The translations under genes were made by a program, and so were the position numbers. From assembly GCF_036884655.1 (NCBI RefSeq), contig NC_088338.1, positions 1,856,001-1,920,000 of the forward strand: a stretch of DNA of 64,000 nucleotides, read 5' to 3'. This DNA is from Musa acuminata AAA Group. Lineage: Eukaryota > Streptophyta > Magnoliopsida > Zingiberales > Musaceae. The notes below the pieces were generated by a model, which was not told the origin of the DNA, made no database searches, and saw only the letters and a program-made list of their open reading frames with translations. Of this stretch, positions 24,603 through 37,400 are shown piece by piece (position 1 is the stretch's first letter; each line of letters starts with the position of its first letter).

Positions 24603-25660
24603 AAACTAAAGTTTTTTTTATTAGTCGTAAACTAATAAAAAAATTATAATTATCATCTGATTGATTGTAATACATTTTGATTGCCTAAGATTTTGGAGTT
24701 GATATAGCTATTCTGATTTATTGAGAAGTAGTTGGAGCAGCTTCCAATTAATGAATTTGGTTCCTTTGGATATTGTGGAATTTTGTTCCACATATTTATC
24801 TACTGGAATGTGCTTGCAAATGATCAAACAAGAGGAGCAGATGGACAGGTAAAATCAAATCTGATGTTCAATCTACAGGTTTAAACTTTTAGATAGAATA
24901 TCATTAATAAAGAATTTAAGATCCACTGATGCAATCAATATCATGCTTAAGCAACAGTACAAGACATTAAAATCCATCACTAGACTCACACACCCAAGCT
25001 TGCTCCTAAAACCAAAACACCAGGAGCTCATCCATGGGCAGCATTCTGAGTGATGATGAATCCATCTCCAAGCCACTGTTTTGGCACTGCAATAGACAAA
25101 CTTGCCCATAGATTTCAAAAGGAATTGGCTGGCCCACAACCAAGGGCCCTACACCACACCAAACCCAATCCAAAAAATGAAAGGACAAGACCTTGAGGTC
25201 CCACATGAGTACCCACATTATCTCTGGTCTCCTGGTCATTATGATTCCCTGGTTGCTCCACTCTTTAGATCATTATGTTTCCTCTTGTCATCAAGTCCCA
25301 TAAGTACCACTATGTTTCAGTGCTGTGACTAGTAAAGCTTCTATCCTTGGCTACCATTAATAAGCACTGATTCATAGGTGGGTTTGCAGAGTGGGAGATC
25401 TCAAGCCAATCAGTGGCTGACACCCACATTTCTTCACCGACACTTCAATCAAATTCAGAATGTGCCGATGCCAATCTGGGAAAGATGGAGTATCAGAGAC
25501 TGTAGCCCAGAAGTGTATAGTGTTAGTAGTATGGAAGAAGCTTAAGGACACTTCCCACCTGAAAAGGCCCACCGCATAAACAGCACTTGCAGCAAACTCT
25601 TTCAGAGAGACTGCAAGTCACTTGGGTCTCCATGTCCATTCTATCATGGCACTCTTGACT
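24601..25660. other. Intergenic, no gene recognised
   Basis: Mixed-composition DNA without recognisable exons or repeats. Short open frames on both strands (for example 25102-25332 and 25006-25239) overlap each other and match nothing I know. Confidence 0.45.
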
Positions 25661-25663
25661 CTA

Positions 25664-26047
25664 TGACCAATTCCAAGAATTACTCTCCATCAATCCACTT
25701 GCCACTTCAAAACTATAATCTCACCATCTCAGAGAAACTTTTTAACAGCAACCTCCACTTCCTAGTCCTGTGTCCAGAGCAAAAGTTACATTCTTTTAAC
25801 AAGAAGAAAAAAACAATGTTACTCATGTTCATTAAAATCCTTGCTCGGTGATAATGGGACCAATTCCAAGAATTACTCTCCATCAGTCCACTTGTCACTA
25901 AAAAACTGAAATCTCATCCTCCAAGAGCACTCTTACACCAACTTCCACCTCCCAATCCTGTTTGCTTAGCAAAAATCCATCTTTTCAGACAAGAAGAAGC
26001 AAACTATGTTACTCCTGTTCATAGAAATCCTTGTTTGTGTGATAATG
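25664..26047. repeat. ~190 bp tandem duplication
   Basis: Both units begin gaccaattccaagaattact, at 25664 and 25858, and end with a tccttg...gtgataatgg block. They also share tgttactc.tgttcat and acaagaagaa words. Divergence is substantial in the middle. Confidence 0.8.
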
Positions 26048-26296
26048 GATAGGAAGATAAATGTAGACAACAAAACAATACAAGAGAAGAATGCAAGAAG
26101 CAAGATTGTCATTTTATTTCATACAAAATTCATATCCATACTTGGATTATATTGGATCAGGAGATGATTCAGCAGTGGCACCTAATTCAACTCCTTCCCT
26201 TCCTATCAGAAAAACTAAATTCAGCTAGCAATGACTAATTTATGGATGTACAACAAAAGCAGAAGGGAAAGATCTCATTTTTATGGCTTTCTTTTA

Positions 26297-27310
26297 TCAG
26301 TTCGGAGTACCTGGAAAAGAGCCGTCTTTGGCTGAAAGCCTCTTCAAGAACTCGTAGGTGGTGATCATGGTGGTGGCGGACAGTGATGTTGAAGCCCACC
26401 TTGGCCCCAGCCCTCGGTAGCACGCCCGCCAACCCCCTTCCTTTATGAGGCTCCTCACTGTTCTGCCGATCGTCATCCGATCGCCGCCGTCGTCCAACAC
26501 CTGCATCCTCGTCTTGATCGTGTCCAGCGGCATCGTCACGACCGCCGACGTTCCCCCCGCCACCGCCGCGCTCACGCCCTGCACCGCCACCACTGTCCCG
26601 TGTCCCGGCTTTAATTCACCGCCGCCGCCCATGTGGTAGCCGATGCAGCCCCAGATTAGCCTCTGAGAGAGGGAGTAGGACGCCCACCACACTGCATTGG
26701 ATGGCGCATAGGTGAGGATCGACATCCCGAACCCTCGGTAGAGGCCGCGGATGCCGTCGGAGTAGAGGATCTTCTTGAAGGCGTCGACCCCGCCGCGGTA
26801 CTTGGCAGCGGCTGCGGCGGAACCCTGCACCATGAGGCGTTGGCTGACCACGTCGATGGGGGTCCAGACGACCTGTGCGGCGACAGCCGCGCTGAGCCCG
26901 GCGGCGGCGGAGGCGGCAACCGAGGCGGCGGTCTCGGGCACGCCGAGGCGGAGGGTGGCAGCACCGACGGCGCTCTTCGTGGCTTCGAGCGCACCCATGT
27001 ACAGGGCCCGCGCGGGGATGGTACCGGCGAGCGAGGTAGCAAAGCCGCGGTAGAACCCCCGGAGGCCCTCATGGCGGAGTATGTTCGCCGCGGCGCGGAG
27101 GCACGGCGACGGCGGCTGCGCGACCTGGAGCCGCGTCTTGAGCACCACCGCCGGGTACAGGGTGGCGGACACACCAGAGAAGAGGGCAGCGCCCATGACG
27201 AAAAACCGCCACTTGTCGAGCATCTCCCAGTCCACCTCCGCCGGCAAGTGGATCTCCGCCGCTGCCGCACCCGCTTCCTCCTCCGCTTCCGTCGCTGCCA
27301 TAAAGCTCAT
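26297..27310 (-). CDS. Mitochondrial carrier family protein, SLC25A44-like
   Basis: A 337-residue solute carrier of the inner mitochondrial membrane; the human relative SLC25A44 carries branched-chain amino acids, and the plant substrate is not established. Seen: three tandem carrier repeats, each with the signature region - LYPAVVLKTR at 51-60 (the usual acidic residue is Val, as in plant relatives), WTPIDVVSQR at 149-158 and MPLDTIKTR at 260-268. Each is followed by a G.YRG loop: GFYRG, GLYRG, CYRG. No intron, strongly GC-rich. Start: MSF at 27310 gives the AEIHLPAE.DW.MLDK N-terminus I recall from plant homologues; an in-frame Met lies upstream (27346), and the frame stays open to 27409. 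A second Met at 27301 is also possible. Confidence 0.9.
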   Translation of the reverse strand: MSFMAATEAEEEAGAAAAEIHLPAEVDWEMLDKWRFFVMGAALFSGVSATLYPAVVLKTRLQVAQPPSPCLRAAANILRHEGLRGFYRGFATSLAGTIPARALYMGALEATKSAVGAATLRLGVPETAASVAASAAAGLSAAVAAQVVWTPIDVVSQRLMVQGSAAAAAKYRGGVDAFKKILYSDGIRGLYRGFGMSILTYAPSNAVWWASYSLSQRLIWGCIGYHMGGGGELKPGHGTVVAVQGVSAAVAGGTSAVVTMPLDTIKTRMQVLDDGGDRMTIGRTVRSLIKEGGWRACYRGLGPRWASTSLSATTMITTYEFLKRLSAKDGSFPGTPN

Positions 27311-27419
27311 CTTATACTCCCAATCCCTGGACCTCTCGTCCACCATCACAAGTAACCCTGATTCCCTTTTTATGCACACCAATTCTGCCTCAAATCTAAA
27401 TCTAAACACACGAGAAGGT

Positions 27420-28260
27420 AGCCAAAGAAGACGAAGACAAGCAAAGTGACCGCGGTGTGCTCACTGGGTAATGACGGCGTCAAAGCCGCGAAGAACCGGA
27501 TCCAACATCCACAGAAAGAAGAAGCGACAGTGGCGAAGAGCTCCCACGGAGAGTGTGGTAGAGGAGCAGTGCAAGATTGAGAGCATACCGAGGTCTCTTT
27601 TGCATACTTATAAGACCCTTTGAGGGGCAACGCGTCCTTAGATGTCTCGTGATGACCTGTCGTGGGAAGGAAGGTGGTCACCGCAGAGCAGCCGTCGTGG
27701 CGAGCCTTATCGCCGCCCGCTCTCCCGTCCTCACGTGGTCCGTACAACGTGTCACGGCATCTCCCGGTAAGCTCCTCGGCAGCTGTACGTTTCCAACTAC
27801 CCAGTCGCGTACCTGCGCTGGTGTTGGAATGATTGACCGGGGCCCACAAGCACCACGCAAAGCGAAACTGTGGGAGTCGTCCGTTGTGTTCCTCTTTATT
27901 TCCCCATCATTTCCCAGTCGACAAACCCAGCTCACGGATTGGCCTTCGGTTGCTGCGTCGGCTGACTAGCACCGGAGGAAACCGAGGAGGGTAGGAATCG
28001 GGTGCGACTCCGGTCGGGTGAGAATATTTTGTTGGCGCCATTTTGCTTTAGGATTCGGTGGGCTCGCCCCCCGTCGAGGAAACGGTGGGTGGAGTTGATC
28101 AGATCGAATAGGAGCCGTTGGATTGGATGGTCCCAGAGACGAAGAGAAGCCCATAGAATGGTGGGGATTAAGGTCGGCCGAAATGCGTGGGGTTAACTCG
28201 AATGGATAAACCCTAATACGATTACGACAAAAAACACCCTGCAATAATGCAACGATGGGT
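27420..28260. other. GC-rich intergenic region upstream of the carrier gene
   Basis: High CG content, short open frames on both strands, and a telo-box-like aaaccctaat at about 28209. It probably holds the carrier promoter and possibly the promoter of another unit. No protein recognised on either strand. Confidence 0.4.
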
Positions 28261-29697
28261 TGCTGCAATGTATCATCTTTTTTAAGGCACATGGAATTCG
28301 ATGCATTTATAAGGCTTGTGATGCGGATTGCATCACACAAGCTTTTGATTCTGTTCATCACATCCATGTTTTCATTGAAATGAAATATCAAAGATTGTAT
28401 TGCAAGATGAACAAGGAGACAGACAAGAAGAGAATATATTAATGCTTTTGATCTAAAATCTTCCAAAAAAACACTATGATCTTTCTCAGATAAGTAATTC
28501 TCTTCCCAAAGATTACGTATCTTCTAAGAAACCACTTGCTAACAATGTTCTAAATCCACATCTACCCACCTTCATTTCCATTCCTCTTAATCACCCTCAC
28601 TTTCCTCCTAATCCATCCCAATGGTAGTGTCCGTTTGCAAATCTTGAAGCAGATTGACATCACTGGTTTACTTGGAAGCCAAGTAGGGAAGACTCAATTG
28701 ACATGCTAAAATCCTGGATTTTATTGACTCAACAAAAAAAATTACTTCACTTGTTTGAGTTCCAATTATGCCACGCTTCAGCTCATACATGCCTATCTCA
28801 ACCAAACACAACTGTGGGTACAACAAATAAGCTATTAGGGTATCATATCAACACCATCAGTTCTCAGGTGATAGATACTGTGAAAAAGCTTCACAACCAA
28901 CATGGACAGAATTGGATAAATGCTTCACAAGAATGTAGATTGAATTAGCATGTCGTGATGGTAATCATTGAAGGAAATAGATCAGTTACACAACTTACAA
29001 GATCAAAGTACAACTCGTAAGCCACAAGATAATCACAACTCTTAGTAACTCTAATACACTTCCAAAGCATTTCGGTAACGATCAAAAGCCACTGCAGTTT
29101 GTCTGATATGAAGCTTAAAGCAAGATCAAAATTTTATTAGTTGGAAGCAGTACATGTGAAAGGTTTCTACAGAAACCTGTGTCACTTCTGTTTTGAGTCT
29201 CACTTTACTGTGAAAACATCACCTCCCAGAAGTACAGAAACCTGAAGAACAGTTTAGCGATTGTTTTTTACATCTCCAAGCAGACAATCTAAACTTCATA
29301 GCAGTATGGGATACAAAAAATGCACAAACATAGTGTATCATGTATTAACAGAGACATATAATCTGATGATGTTAACAATGTCTCAAGTTCCAAGCCTGTT
29401 ACTTCAACTTTTGCATCTCCCATCCATTTAGATCACATCCTAAATAACCCTTTCAGTCCTTGATATTCAGAACCAGAGTGGAAAAAAAAATTATCTAGAA
29501 AGATCTTTGTCGTCAATATTTTTAACATCTCAGAATAAAATATTATAAAAATAATAACCAAGACAGTTCACAAGGATCTCATACATTTAAAATTGTCATA
29601 CAAACTTTAAATGCATGTAAGCAGGCTTGATTACAGCCTAAAGATTAGAAGTTCATTCTGTTCATGTTTTGCACAGGTCAGTGATACATGTAAACCT
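28261..29697. other. Intergenic, AT-rich
   Basis: No gene seen. The right end probably contains the 3' untranslated region of the minus-strand gene that ends at 29698. Confidence 0.5.
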
Positions 29698-32125
29698 TCA
29701 AATGGAAGAACCTGACCTCAGGACTCTCTCAAGCTTCTCAGCCTTTATATAATCCTTGTCTGTAAGTGGCCCAGCAGGAAAAGCAGTGATCTCAACAACA
29801 AGGTGTGGCGTGGGAAGTTCATCGAATAGAGCTCTTACATTATTGCAACATACGCTTTCTCCGTGGGCACTCTCCCTTCGTATCTGACAACCCTAGATGC
29901 CAAAAATGACCACCATTCAAAAACATATGGTAGGAGTAACCAGCACAAGAGGTTCATAAAATGATATGATGATACACCAAGTGGAATAAAACTATAAAAA
30001 AGATGATATTGATGGAAGTGATTTGTCTTGTGATCCTTATCACAACGTTTATACAATTTGATAAATTCAAGATTCTAGGCATAGAGAAAAAGGACCAGAA
30101 GAAAGTAGAAGCTATTGCATGATCTGATTATGTTGTTTATTACCTTATGTGATGTAGCATCCACAAAATGGTCATCGTCAGAGAGTAAGGATGCAATGGA
30201 TTTAAGAAGTCGACGGCCTTCAGCCTTTGAAGGTACCCTATAACTTCTCTTCAGTGTGCCCTTAGTTGTTGGGTGCCACTTACTAACCAACTTCCTTCGG
30301 TCAGTTGCCTTCTTATCATCTGTATAATGTTCACGAGAAGAAAATTCAATGGTCTATATACAAAATCAAGAACATAAGGTGTATTTCTTCATACACAATA
30401 AACAACAAAATGATTCATATACAATTTGCTTTGTTCTTCACTCTCATCTGCTACAAAACCTAATTAAGCAGTAACAATTTTACATTTTAGCACACTCATC
30501 ATATTAGCTTCTGACCACATACATCCCATCTCCTATTAGTTCATCTTCCAGGCACTAGTAATTTCAAGAAGTGACATCTACAGATATGATTTTTGTTTAA
30601 CTCTGAATTTTTTAATGCAAACAGAAGAAATATGCAGCAGCAGCATTGAAAACACGTCCATGGTGAAACCTAAAACGAAAACCAGAAGATAGACTGGAGC
30701 AAGATCCCATTTAATGTGAACCAAACCTGAGAAATGCCTTCTCCAGATCCAGGTCTTCAGGTATCCAAATTACATCTACAGAAAACCTTGGACATATTTG
30801 AACTGATTTTAACATCAATGACTGATACTATGAACATCCACATCCTGACCTTCCTATACAACTTTGGACTAGTCCCTTTTCCCTACCAAATAAATGGTTG
30901 ATTATTCGATGCAATCAGGACAACGTACAAGACTCCTGAATATTCTAAACTAATTCCTGCTTCATCTGAAGGCAGTACCACTTTCCATATTACATAAAAC
31001 AATACCAGTACTATCATCTAGTATCAAAATCAATTGAAAACACTCAGTTCCCTCGAGTCCAAATGATCTTACTTTTGGACATGAAGAAATAAAAAAACCG
31101 TTGCAATTGCTGAAAATATTAGGATCAATAAGGGCACAAAAAAATATTAATGAGATTTGTCACTGTGGCTCGATTTAATATTTCTAATCTGTTATAAAAA
31201 TGTATTCTTACTATGTATCTACCATGAAGTATAGGGAAAATCTAACGCTATGGTCTTCAACGTTTCTTTCATGCATTATTTTCGATATTAAGGAAAAGTG
31301 ATTTCGAGTTCAAGGGGTACTCTTTTTTTTTTTTCACGAGTTGCAAATGTACTCTTATAAATGTTTGGCAATATTATTTTCATATTTAGTATCAACCATA
31401 CAGGATCCATGTAAATCAATTATCAAACCATCCTGCTATTTTCCAGGTTATATTTCAATTATACTAATAAGCACTTCAGCAAATGCCACAAAATTAAATT
31501 GGTAATGGTTCTTCTCGCTAAGAAATTCGATAAGACAGTCCGAGTAGTCCTCTATTTCAATCGTCATCCAAACCATATCCAAGCAATCTATCAGTAAAGT
31601 TGATATAGGACGATTTACATTACAGTCACATGACCATCTGAGACAAAATGGGAAAACAAGGAAAATATTTCAAAATGAACAAACCTGATCTGCCCTGTAG
31701 CATCTCAATCCACTTAGAAAACACCAAATCCTCACCATCACCTCTCAACCCTGCAATCGAAAGGAAGAAACAAAGAAATAAGTCGAATCACGGTTAATAG
31801 GGCATCCAAAGTGATTAAAAACCCTACCTGAAGGAACAAAAGGGTTGGAATCGGACCCAGCAAGACCGGTCTTAAGGAGGGCATAGAAGATGCAAAGCCT
31901 GCCAGCCCAGAGCACAGGAGCTTCGATCAAGGAGGAGGTCACTCTCGCAATCTTCCAACCGTGGGAGGGCCTCAGATGGGACCCTCTGAGGGAGAAGGGG
32001 ATGGACACCAAGGAGGGAGGGAGGAACAGGGTCCTGGATGAGGAACCGAAGCACTTGCCATCGGAGTGGTTGTGTTGGAAGGAGGAGGGCGGTGTGAGAT
32101 GGGAGTGACGAAGACACAGAAGCAT
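29698..32125 (-). CDS. Conserved plant protein of unknown function, probably plastid-targeted
   Basis: Four exons with closing phases: 31828-32125, 31685-31750, 30144-30319, 29698-29892; 244 residues. I do not recognise a named family. Residues 1-60 are rich in Ser, Pro, His and Arg with few acids, like an organelle transit peptide. Residues about 68-90 (PVLWAGRLCIFYALLKTGLA) are hydrophobic and could span or dip into a membrane. The middle is basic, with WHPTTKGTLKRSYRVPS. The last exon is Cys-containing (GCQIRRESAHGESVCC) and ends with a regular LFDELPTPHLVVEITAFPAG segment and KAEKLERVLRSG. The low-complexity-free C-terminal two thirds and clean splice signals support a real gene. Function is not inferred. 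Start is the only Met before the exon becomes open. Confidence 0.8.
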
Positions 32126-32479
32126 ATCCCCAACCAGAAAAGATGGATAGAATGGGGACCCGATTGATCAATGGATCCTCTTGTACTCTGTGTTTTTGGC
32201 TTTTAATTCTTGGAAAATAATTTAAGTTAGAACCCAAAATGTACCATCTAAATCAATCTAACAGCGGAGGAGACAGAAGCACAGCACCAATCAGAAAGAT
32301 GATGATGACTGGTTTAGAATCCAAAACATGGAGAGGTCAGGAAATCCTCTTGTATTCCATGTTTTTTTCTTTTTAATCTTTATAAAAATAATTAAGTTGG
32401 GACCCAAAATTGAGTCAGGAAACGATTATCTCAATCGGGCTCACGTTGCTGACATGTGATGTTGTATGATTTTTTGGAC
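32126..32479. other. Upstream region of the unknown plastid-type protein gene
   Basis: Contains two similar stretches (around 32150-32230 and 32320-32410) sharing tcctcttgtattc, tgtttttttcttttaatctt and agttgggacccaaaat words. This suggests a local duplication in the promoter. Confidence 0.5.
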
Positions 32480-33675
32480 TATTTACATATTATAGTTAGT
32501 TACCTTAGTATATAGTTACGAAAGTAAAATATCCAGATTTATTTATCCATTTAGAAGATAAAAAAGTAAAAGATAAAAAAAAAATTTAATATTCGGTGGT
32601 AGACGATGTCGGTAGTAACGGATAGTGGCATCATTAGTGTCGATGTCGATATAGTTATCTGGCTGCCTCTGACAATGATAAAGTTCGCTCTCATAACGAT
32701 GCCACCCGCCTCCATGAGGAACGCGTCACCGACCTCATCGTCGCTCGCCGCGCATGGCTCTATATTTGTGTCAACGTTGATGCAGTTGTCGAGTGGCAAC
32801 TACATAGGCGTCTACGACGAAGATGGTGGCCGCCTCACCACTGACCTGTTGGGTAGATCCCAACCTCGTCCCGACGTTGGGGTCGTCGGAGCTCCTGTCA
32901 CTCCCCTCATTAATGTGTCTGTTTCGGCACCACCTCTCGCTGAGCTATCCTTTCATCATTTTGCATTTGTGTTGGTGGCATCACTTTGCATCTGCATTGG
33001 TGCCAACATAGATGTTGAGCAACGCTGCTCTACATCTACATTGATGCTAATGTAGATTGCGAGCGGCCATTTCGTCGCTTGGCAACTGCATCAACGTTAA
33101 CGTATATGCAAAATAGCGAAAGGGTTGCTCAGTGAGAGGTGGTGTTAGAATTGACACATTGACGAGCGAAGCGACAAGAGCTCCGGCAACCACGGCTTTA
33201 GGTTGAGGCTAGGATCCGCCCATTGGGTCAATGACAAGGAAACTACCATCTTCGCCATAGACATCATAGCGACCACCACCATCTGCATCAATGCCAACGT
33301 AGTTGTCGCTCGACAACTATATTATCGACACAAATGTAGAGCAGCGCGGGACGAGCGATGATAAGGTCGATGACACGCTCCTCGAAGAGGCGAGTGGCAT
33401 CGCGATGAGAGTGGACTTTATCTTTGTCGAAGGCAGCTAGATAACTACGTCGGTGTCAACTCCAATAACGTTGTCATTCGCCACCACCGATGTCGTCCAC
33501 CATCGAATATTAAGAATATTTTTTTATCTTTTGTTTTAATATTTTTATTGATAAAACTGATATTATTATGGTAAACGAATATAGATATTTTATTTTTATA
33601 ATCATAGAGATGTCAATATAATTTTTTAAAATATATAGATCGAGATACTAAAAATAACTAACCGTGCTGGATTTT
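32480..33675. mobile_element. Long-inverted-repeat (foldback or MULE-like) element, copy 1
   Basis: The left ~300 bases (to about 32780) return in reverse complement at about 33330-33675. Seen in both arms: a taaaatat.caga block, a run of aaaagataaaaaaa, ggtggtagacgatgtcgg against its reverse, and further inward tatctggctgcctctgac and the gcctcc.tgaggaacgcgtc block. The central part is GC-richer, with catcaatgt-type words. An open frame at 32606-33055 crosses arm and centre and is not conserved in the second copy, so I do not call it a gene. Exact ends and target-site duplication not resolved. Confidence 0.75.
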
Positions 33676-34193
33676 TTTTTTTTTTTTTTTGGGATGTGTC
33701 AGTTGCTATAGATCAGGATCTTTTACAAGATCTTGTGGTATGGGTGGAGCCGCCTGTAACGTGATGCTCTGCTAATGGGAACTTTTATGTCAAATTAGAC
33801 GCAACTCAGCGACACTAGGAATATATTTGTCATGTGGGGATATAGTGGATTCATAACTTAAGTTTGCACAGGTTATACGAGGAGGTTACATCAAGTATAG
33901 ATTAACCCATTGCTTGAGTCTAATACAACTTAAATAAAACCAAGCACGTAAATTGGATAGAATTGAAGAAATACAAGTGATACGAAAATAAGTCAAGTCA
34001 AGGAGGGAAAAAAAAGCTATTAGATTGTATGAGGAGATAAGTATAAACTAACAAAACACGTGAATTGAATAAAATTAAAGAAAAATAGATCATATAAATT
34101 AAATTAAATTAAAGAGAGGAAAGCACGTGAAAGAGACCAAAAAGGTCATATAAAGCGAGTAAAAGAAAGAAGTCAACTGCGGGCACGAAACAT
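33676..34193. other. Intergenic, AT-rich, with a poly(T) run
   Basis: No gene seen. A run of about 22 T lies at 33669-33690 immediately beyond the inverted-repeat element. Confidence 0.5.
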
Positions 34194-34198
34194 AAAAA
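34194..34198 (-). terminator. RNA polymerase III terminator of tRNA-Ser
   Basis: Five T on the minus strand, seven bases after the tRNA 3' end; the usual pol III stop signal. Confidence 0.7.
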
Positions 34199-34205
34199 GT
34201 AACGG

Positions 34206-34287
34206 CGTCGCCTGAGAGATTCGAACTCTCGCGGGGAAACCCCATGTACTTAGCAGGCACACGCCTTAACCACTCGGCCAAAGCGAC
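34206..34287 (-). tRNA. tRNA-Ser (anticodon GCU)
   Basis: An 82-nt cloverleaf on the minus strand: acceptor GTCGCTT pairs with AGGCGAC (discriminator G). The D-arm is GGCCGAGTGGTTAAGGC with an A-box. The anticodon GCT is at 34252-34254. A long variable arm (GGGG..CCCC), typical of Ser and Leu tRNAs, is followed by the T-arm GAGAGTTCGAATCTCTC with a perfect B-box. No intron and no encoded CCA, as in nuclear plant tRNAs. Confidence 0.95.
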
Positions 34288-34414
34288 ATTGTTGTTTGGA
34301 TGGCATCATAATACATATATGAGGCTTATGTATATTGCAATACAAATTTCAATGCGGAAGGAAACTATTTTCACTATATTGTAAACAATAAAAATATTCA
34401 AATAAGTCACTATC

Positions 34415-37400
34415 TTAGAAATATTTTTTCCTGGACACCTCTTTAGATTGAGGCAGGATTTTGTAGTGAGAAGGCAAACGAACAGAAGCTAACTCCGCCT
34501 CCCATTGACATCCTCCGACCTTGAAATCTCCAAAGAGATTTCCTAATAATTGATGTATAGTGAAGAGGTCAAAAGTTGAAGTTCTACTGATGGTATGTAA
34601 TCCTTGAACGAAAAACATAGAATTAAGAACAAACATGACCCCAAATAATTAAAGAAAAACAAACCTTTGTATCTTTGTTCGGTTGACAAAGCCAAGTTAC
34701 AGAAATCAATGCAACCGGCACATCAATTCAAACCATATGTTTAGCACAATACAGGAACAAACATGCTCCTCCATATATATTTTTCCCGTTAAGATCCATT
34801 CACAGAGCTCATATTAGTCATTTCTAACAATGGTTGATATTACATATTTCGAATTAAAAATACTTCAATCATAGAATATCTAATATACTCACCATATACT
34901 TACCATCTCTCTAAAGGTTGTATCAGTTAAAGAGTTTCAAGTAACAGCCAACTAATGGAGATGAATCACAAGGAGGGATATCAGATACTCTAAACAGAAC
35001 TCAGTCATTTAAATTGAACTTCCAGTACAAAAAAGCAAATCCAGAGAAACAATAATTTCTATACGAAGTCAAAGCGTACGCATCCATGAAAGCGCAACAA
35101 CAATCGCAACTTTGTTCATGAAGTCAGGAATAGTAATAGTTACAGATCATCCATATCGGCAACAATAAAAGAATTAACAGAAAGTTTAACAGGAGAATGG
35201 GCTTAACATTGTATATTTTCCATTGCATTGATAGAAAATACAAGGTATCTTTATTCTTGACTATAGTTGTGACAGAACTAATATTCCTCCATGATGGTGG
35301 GTAATAAATTGATGAGGTAGTCTCACAAAAAAAAAAGACCAGGAATTTCAAGGTTATACCCCTCAGTGCTGACTTGTTCTTTTCTGCAACACATCACGCT
35401 AAACCAAGAAAAAAGAGCTTTGATAAAAGAACCGGACCACTTTATGCAGTATCCTCTTCAATTTATTTGCAAGTGAACGCCTTGCATCTTCTATTTGAGA
35501 AACCAAGGTCAGGAATTCTGAAAATATGGCACAACGAGCAAAGTCGCTTAGTCAAAAGCCAGTATATAGGCATCAGAACATTAAAAAACCAAATCGAATT
35601 TACCAAGAAGTATCCTCAACCAAAAATAGCTTATATTAGCTCTGAATGCACAGAGTACGGAACTGGCTGTTAAACCTAAACAAGTAACAAATTACATGTT
35701 AGGACATTTGTTAGTTGCAACATCACAGCTATAGCAACAACAGAGAAATTTACCATGGTCAAGATTTTCATGTGTTTCAAGGCCATATAAAGCATATTTA
35801 GCATATGCAAGAAGCCGAACATGTCTTGGTGCACCCAATTTTCCAAGAATGGACCTCAATAATCCACTGAAATGACAATGAGTGGGAAGCTTGAGATACC
35901 TCTACTCATAGTACCATGTGTAAAAGGTCAGAGAAAATGTTCCCTACTCTGTTCGAAGGATAGGAAAGAAGTCAGAAGGCAAACATTCCATGAATGCTGA
36001 GATATCATCCATCTTCAGCGAGCGTAGTTCTTGCTTCAAAAGTCTTCTCTCTTCATTAGACAATTGTGTTCCAAGAGCTGATTTGCTGATACCAAAGTGC
36101 AAAACCAAATGGAAAAAAGACAAGTTACCACACAAACCCAAAATAGCAAATGAAGAAATATAACCACTATCTCAAATTCATAAATCTGAATTCTTGTCGC
36201 ATTGACAAAACAAAAGAAAAATAAAATCTTATTGTCTAAAAAATTCGAACTAAAACATACGGTTATTTATCATGACAAATAAAAACAGCTACTAATATTC
36301 TCTTATGAAATAAATTAAAAATGAACAGAAATAAGTTCTCTGACCTTCAGGAAATGCTATTTATACTGTAACCTAATTTCCTCAGAAACGCCCAGTATCT
36401 TCTGAATGGGTGTCTCGCTATCTTTAGATCAAGTCAATTAAGAAAGTCAAGGAATGCATGAAGTCTGCAATTATGAATCATGGATTTTCAACCCTTTACC
36501 CTGCTGCAAAATCATTCTTTTTATAAAATAAAGACAGCATTAAATTGAAAAACTCGGCGATTCAGACTGTCATTGCATATTCACACTATTTTTGCACATA
36601 AGAGATTAATATCAAAACATATATAAGCCTATTTCTAACTACCAGTAAACATAATGGTCACTGGTTAAACTGGCACAGTTTGCTATTAAGGACCAGTATG
36701 TTGTGATATGCAGGACAGAAAAAAGAGTAAAGGAGAAACAAATGGGGAAAATCCTCTCCTCTATTGGTGATGGCCACCACTTTGAACTAAATCAAGATTC
36801 TCTAATAATAGCTTCATTCTTCAACTAGCAGACTATTCTACCCTTCGACTGGTCCAATACATCTGACAGAATTTAACGCCAGAACAAAGGTCCAACAATT
36901 TTCAATAAAATTCATTCAAATTTGATAAATTTCAACTACTCCAATAGTAACTGCATAACTATGCATGAAACTGGGTGGTCCACCTATGGATTTGGCTAGG
37001 ACCATACCTTATCACTTGGTACAGGTGCAATCTCCTGAGACAATAATCCTTCACATTCCTATCACTTCCAAAAGTAATGGCAATGGTATGAAATAAGCGT
37101 ATATGCTCATAAAGAGTACCTCAAGTGTCCATTTGGGAACATGGACAAATAGCAAAGAATATAAAACTCAAATACAAGAGCGAGCATATGATGACTGTTT
37201 GGTACACATGTATGAAACATAAAAGTCATTTAAATATCTAATATACATACTTACATAGTAATTTAAATCTCCCTATCTATACATAAACACCACCAAACAG
37301 AAACCCAAAAATGCACACTATATATTTGTGTTTTTTGAGCAAAATATGTTGACCATTATAACTTAAGCAATGAAAGGAATTTAGGTTCCTCCCTAATCAC

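Noticed and set aside
26656..27355. Long frames overlapping the mitochondrial carrier gene on both strands
   Set aside because: Shadows caused by the high GC content of the carrier exon; only the 26297-27310 frame shows the three carrier repeats.
27966..28466. 166-codon minus-strand frame
   Set aside because: Half AT-rich, half GC-rich translation without a domain or conserved motif; looks like promoter and leader DNA.
32606..33055. 149-codon frame in the 33 kb element
   Set aside because: It runs across one arm and the core of a long-inverted-repeat element and is not preserved in the second element copy.
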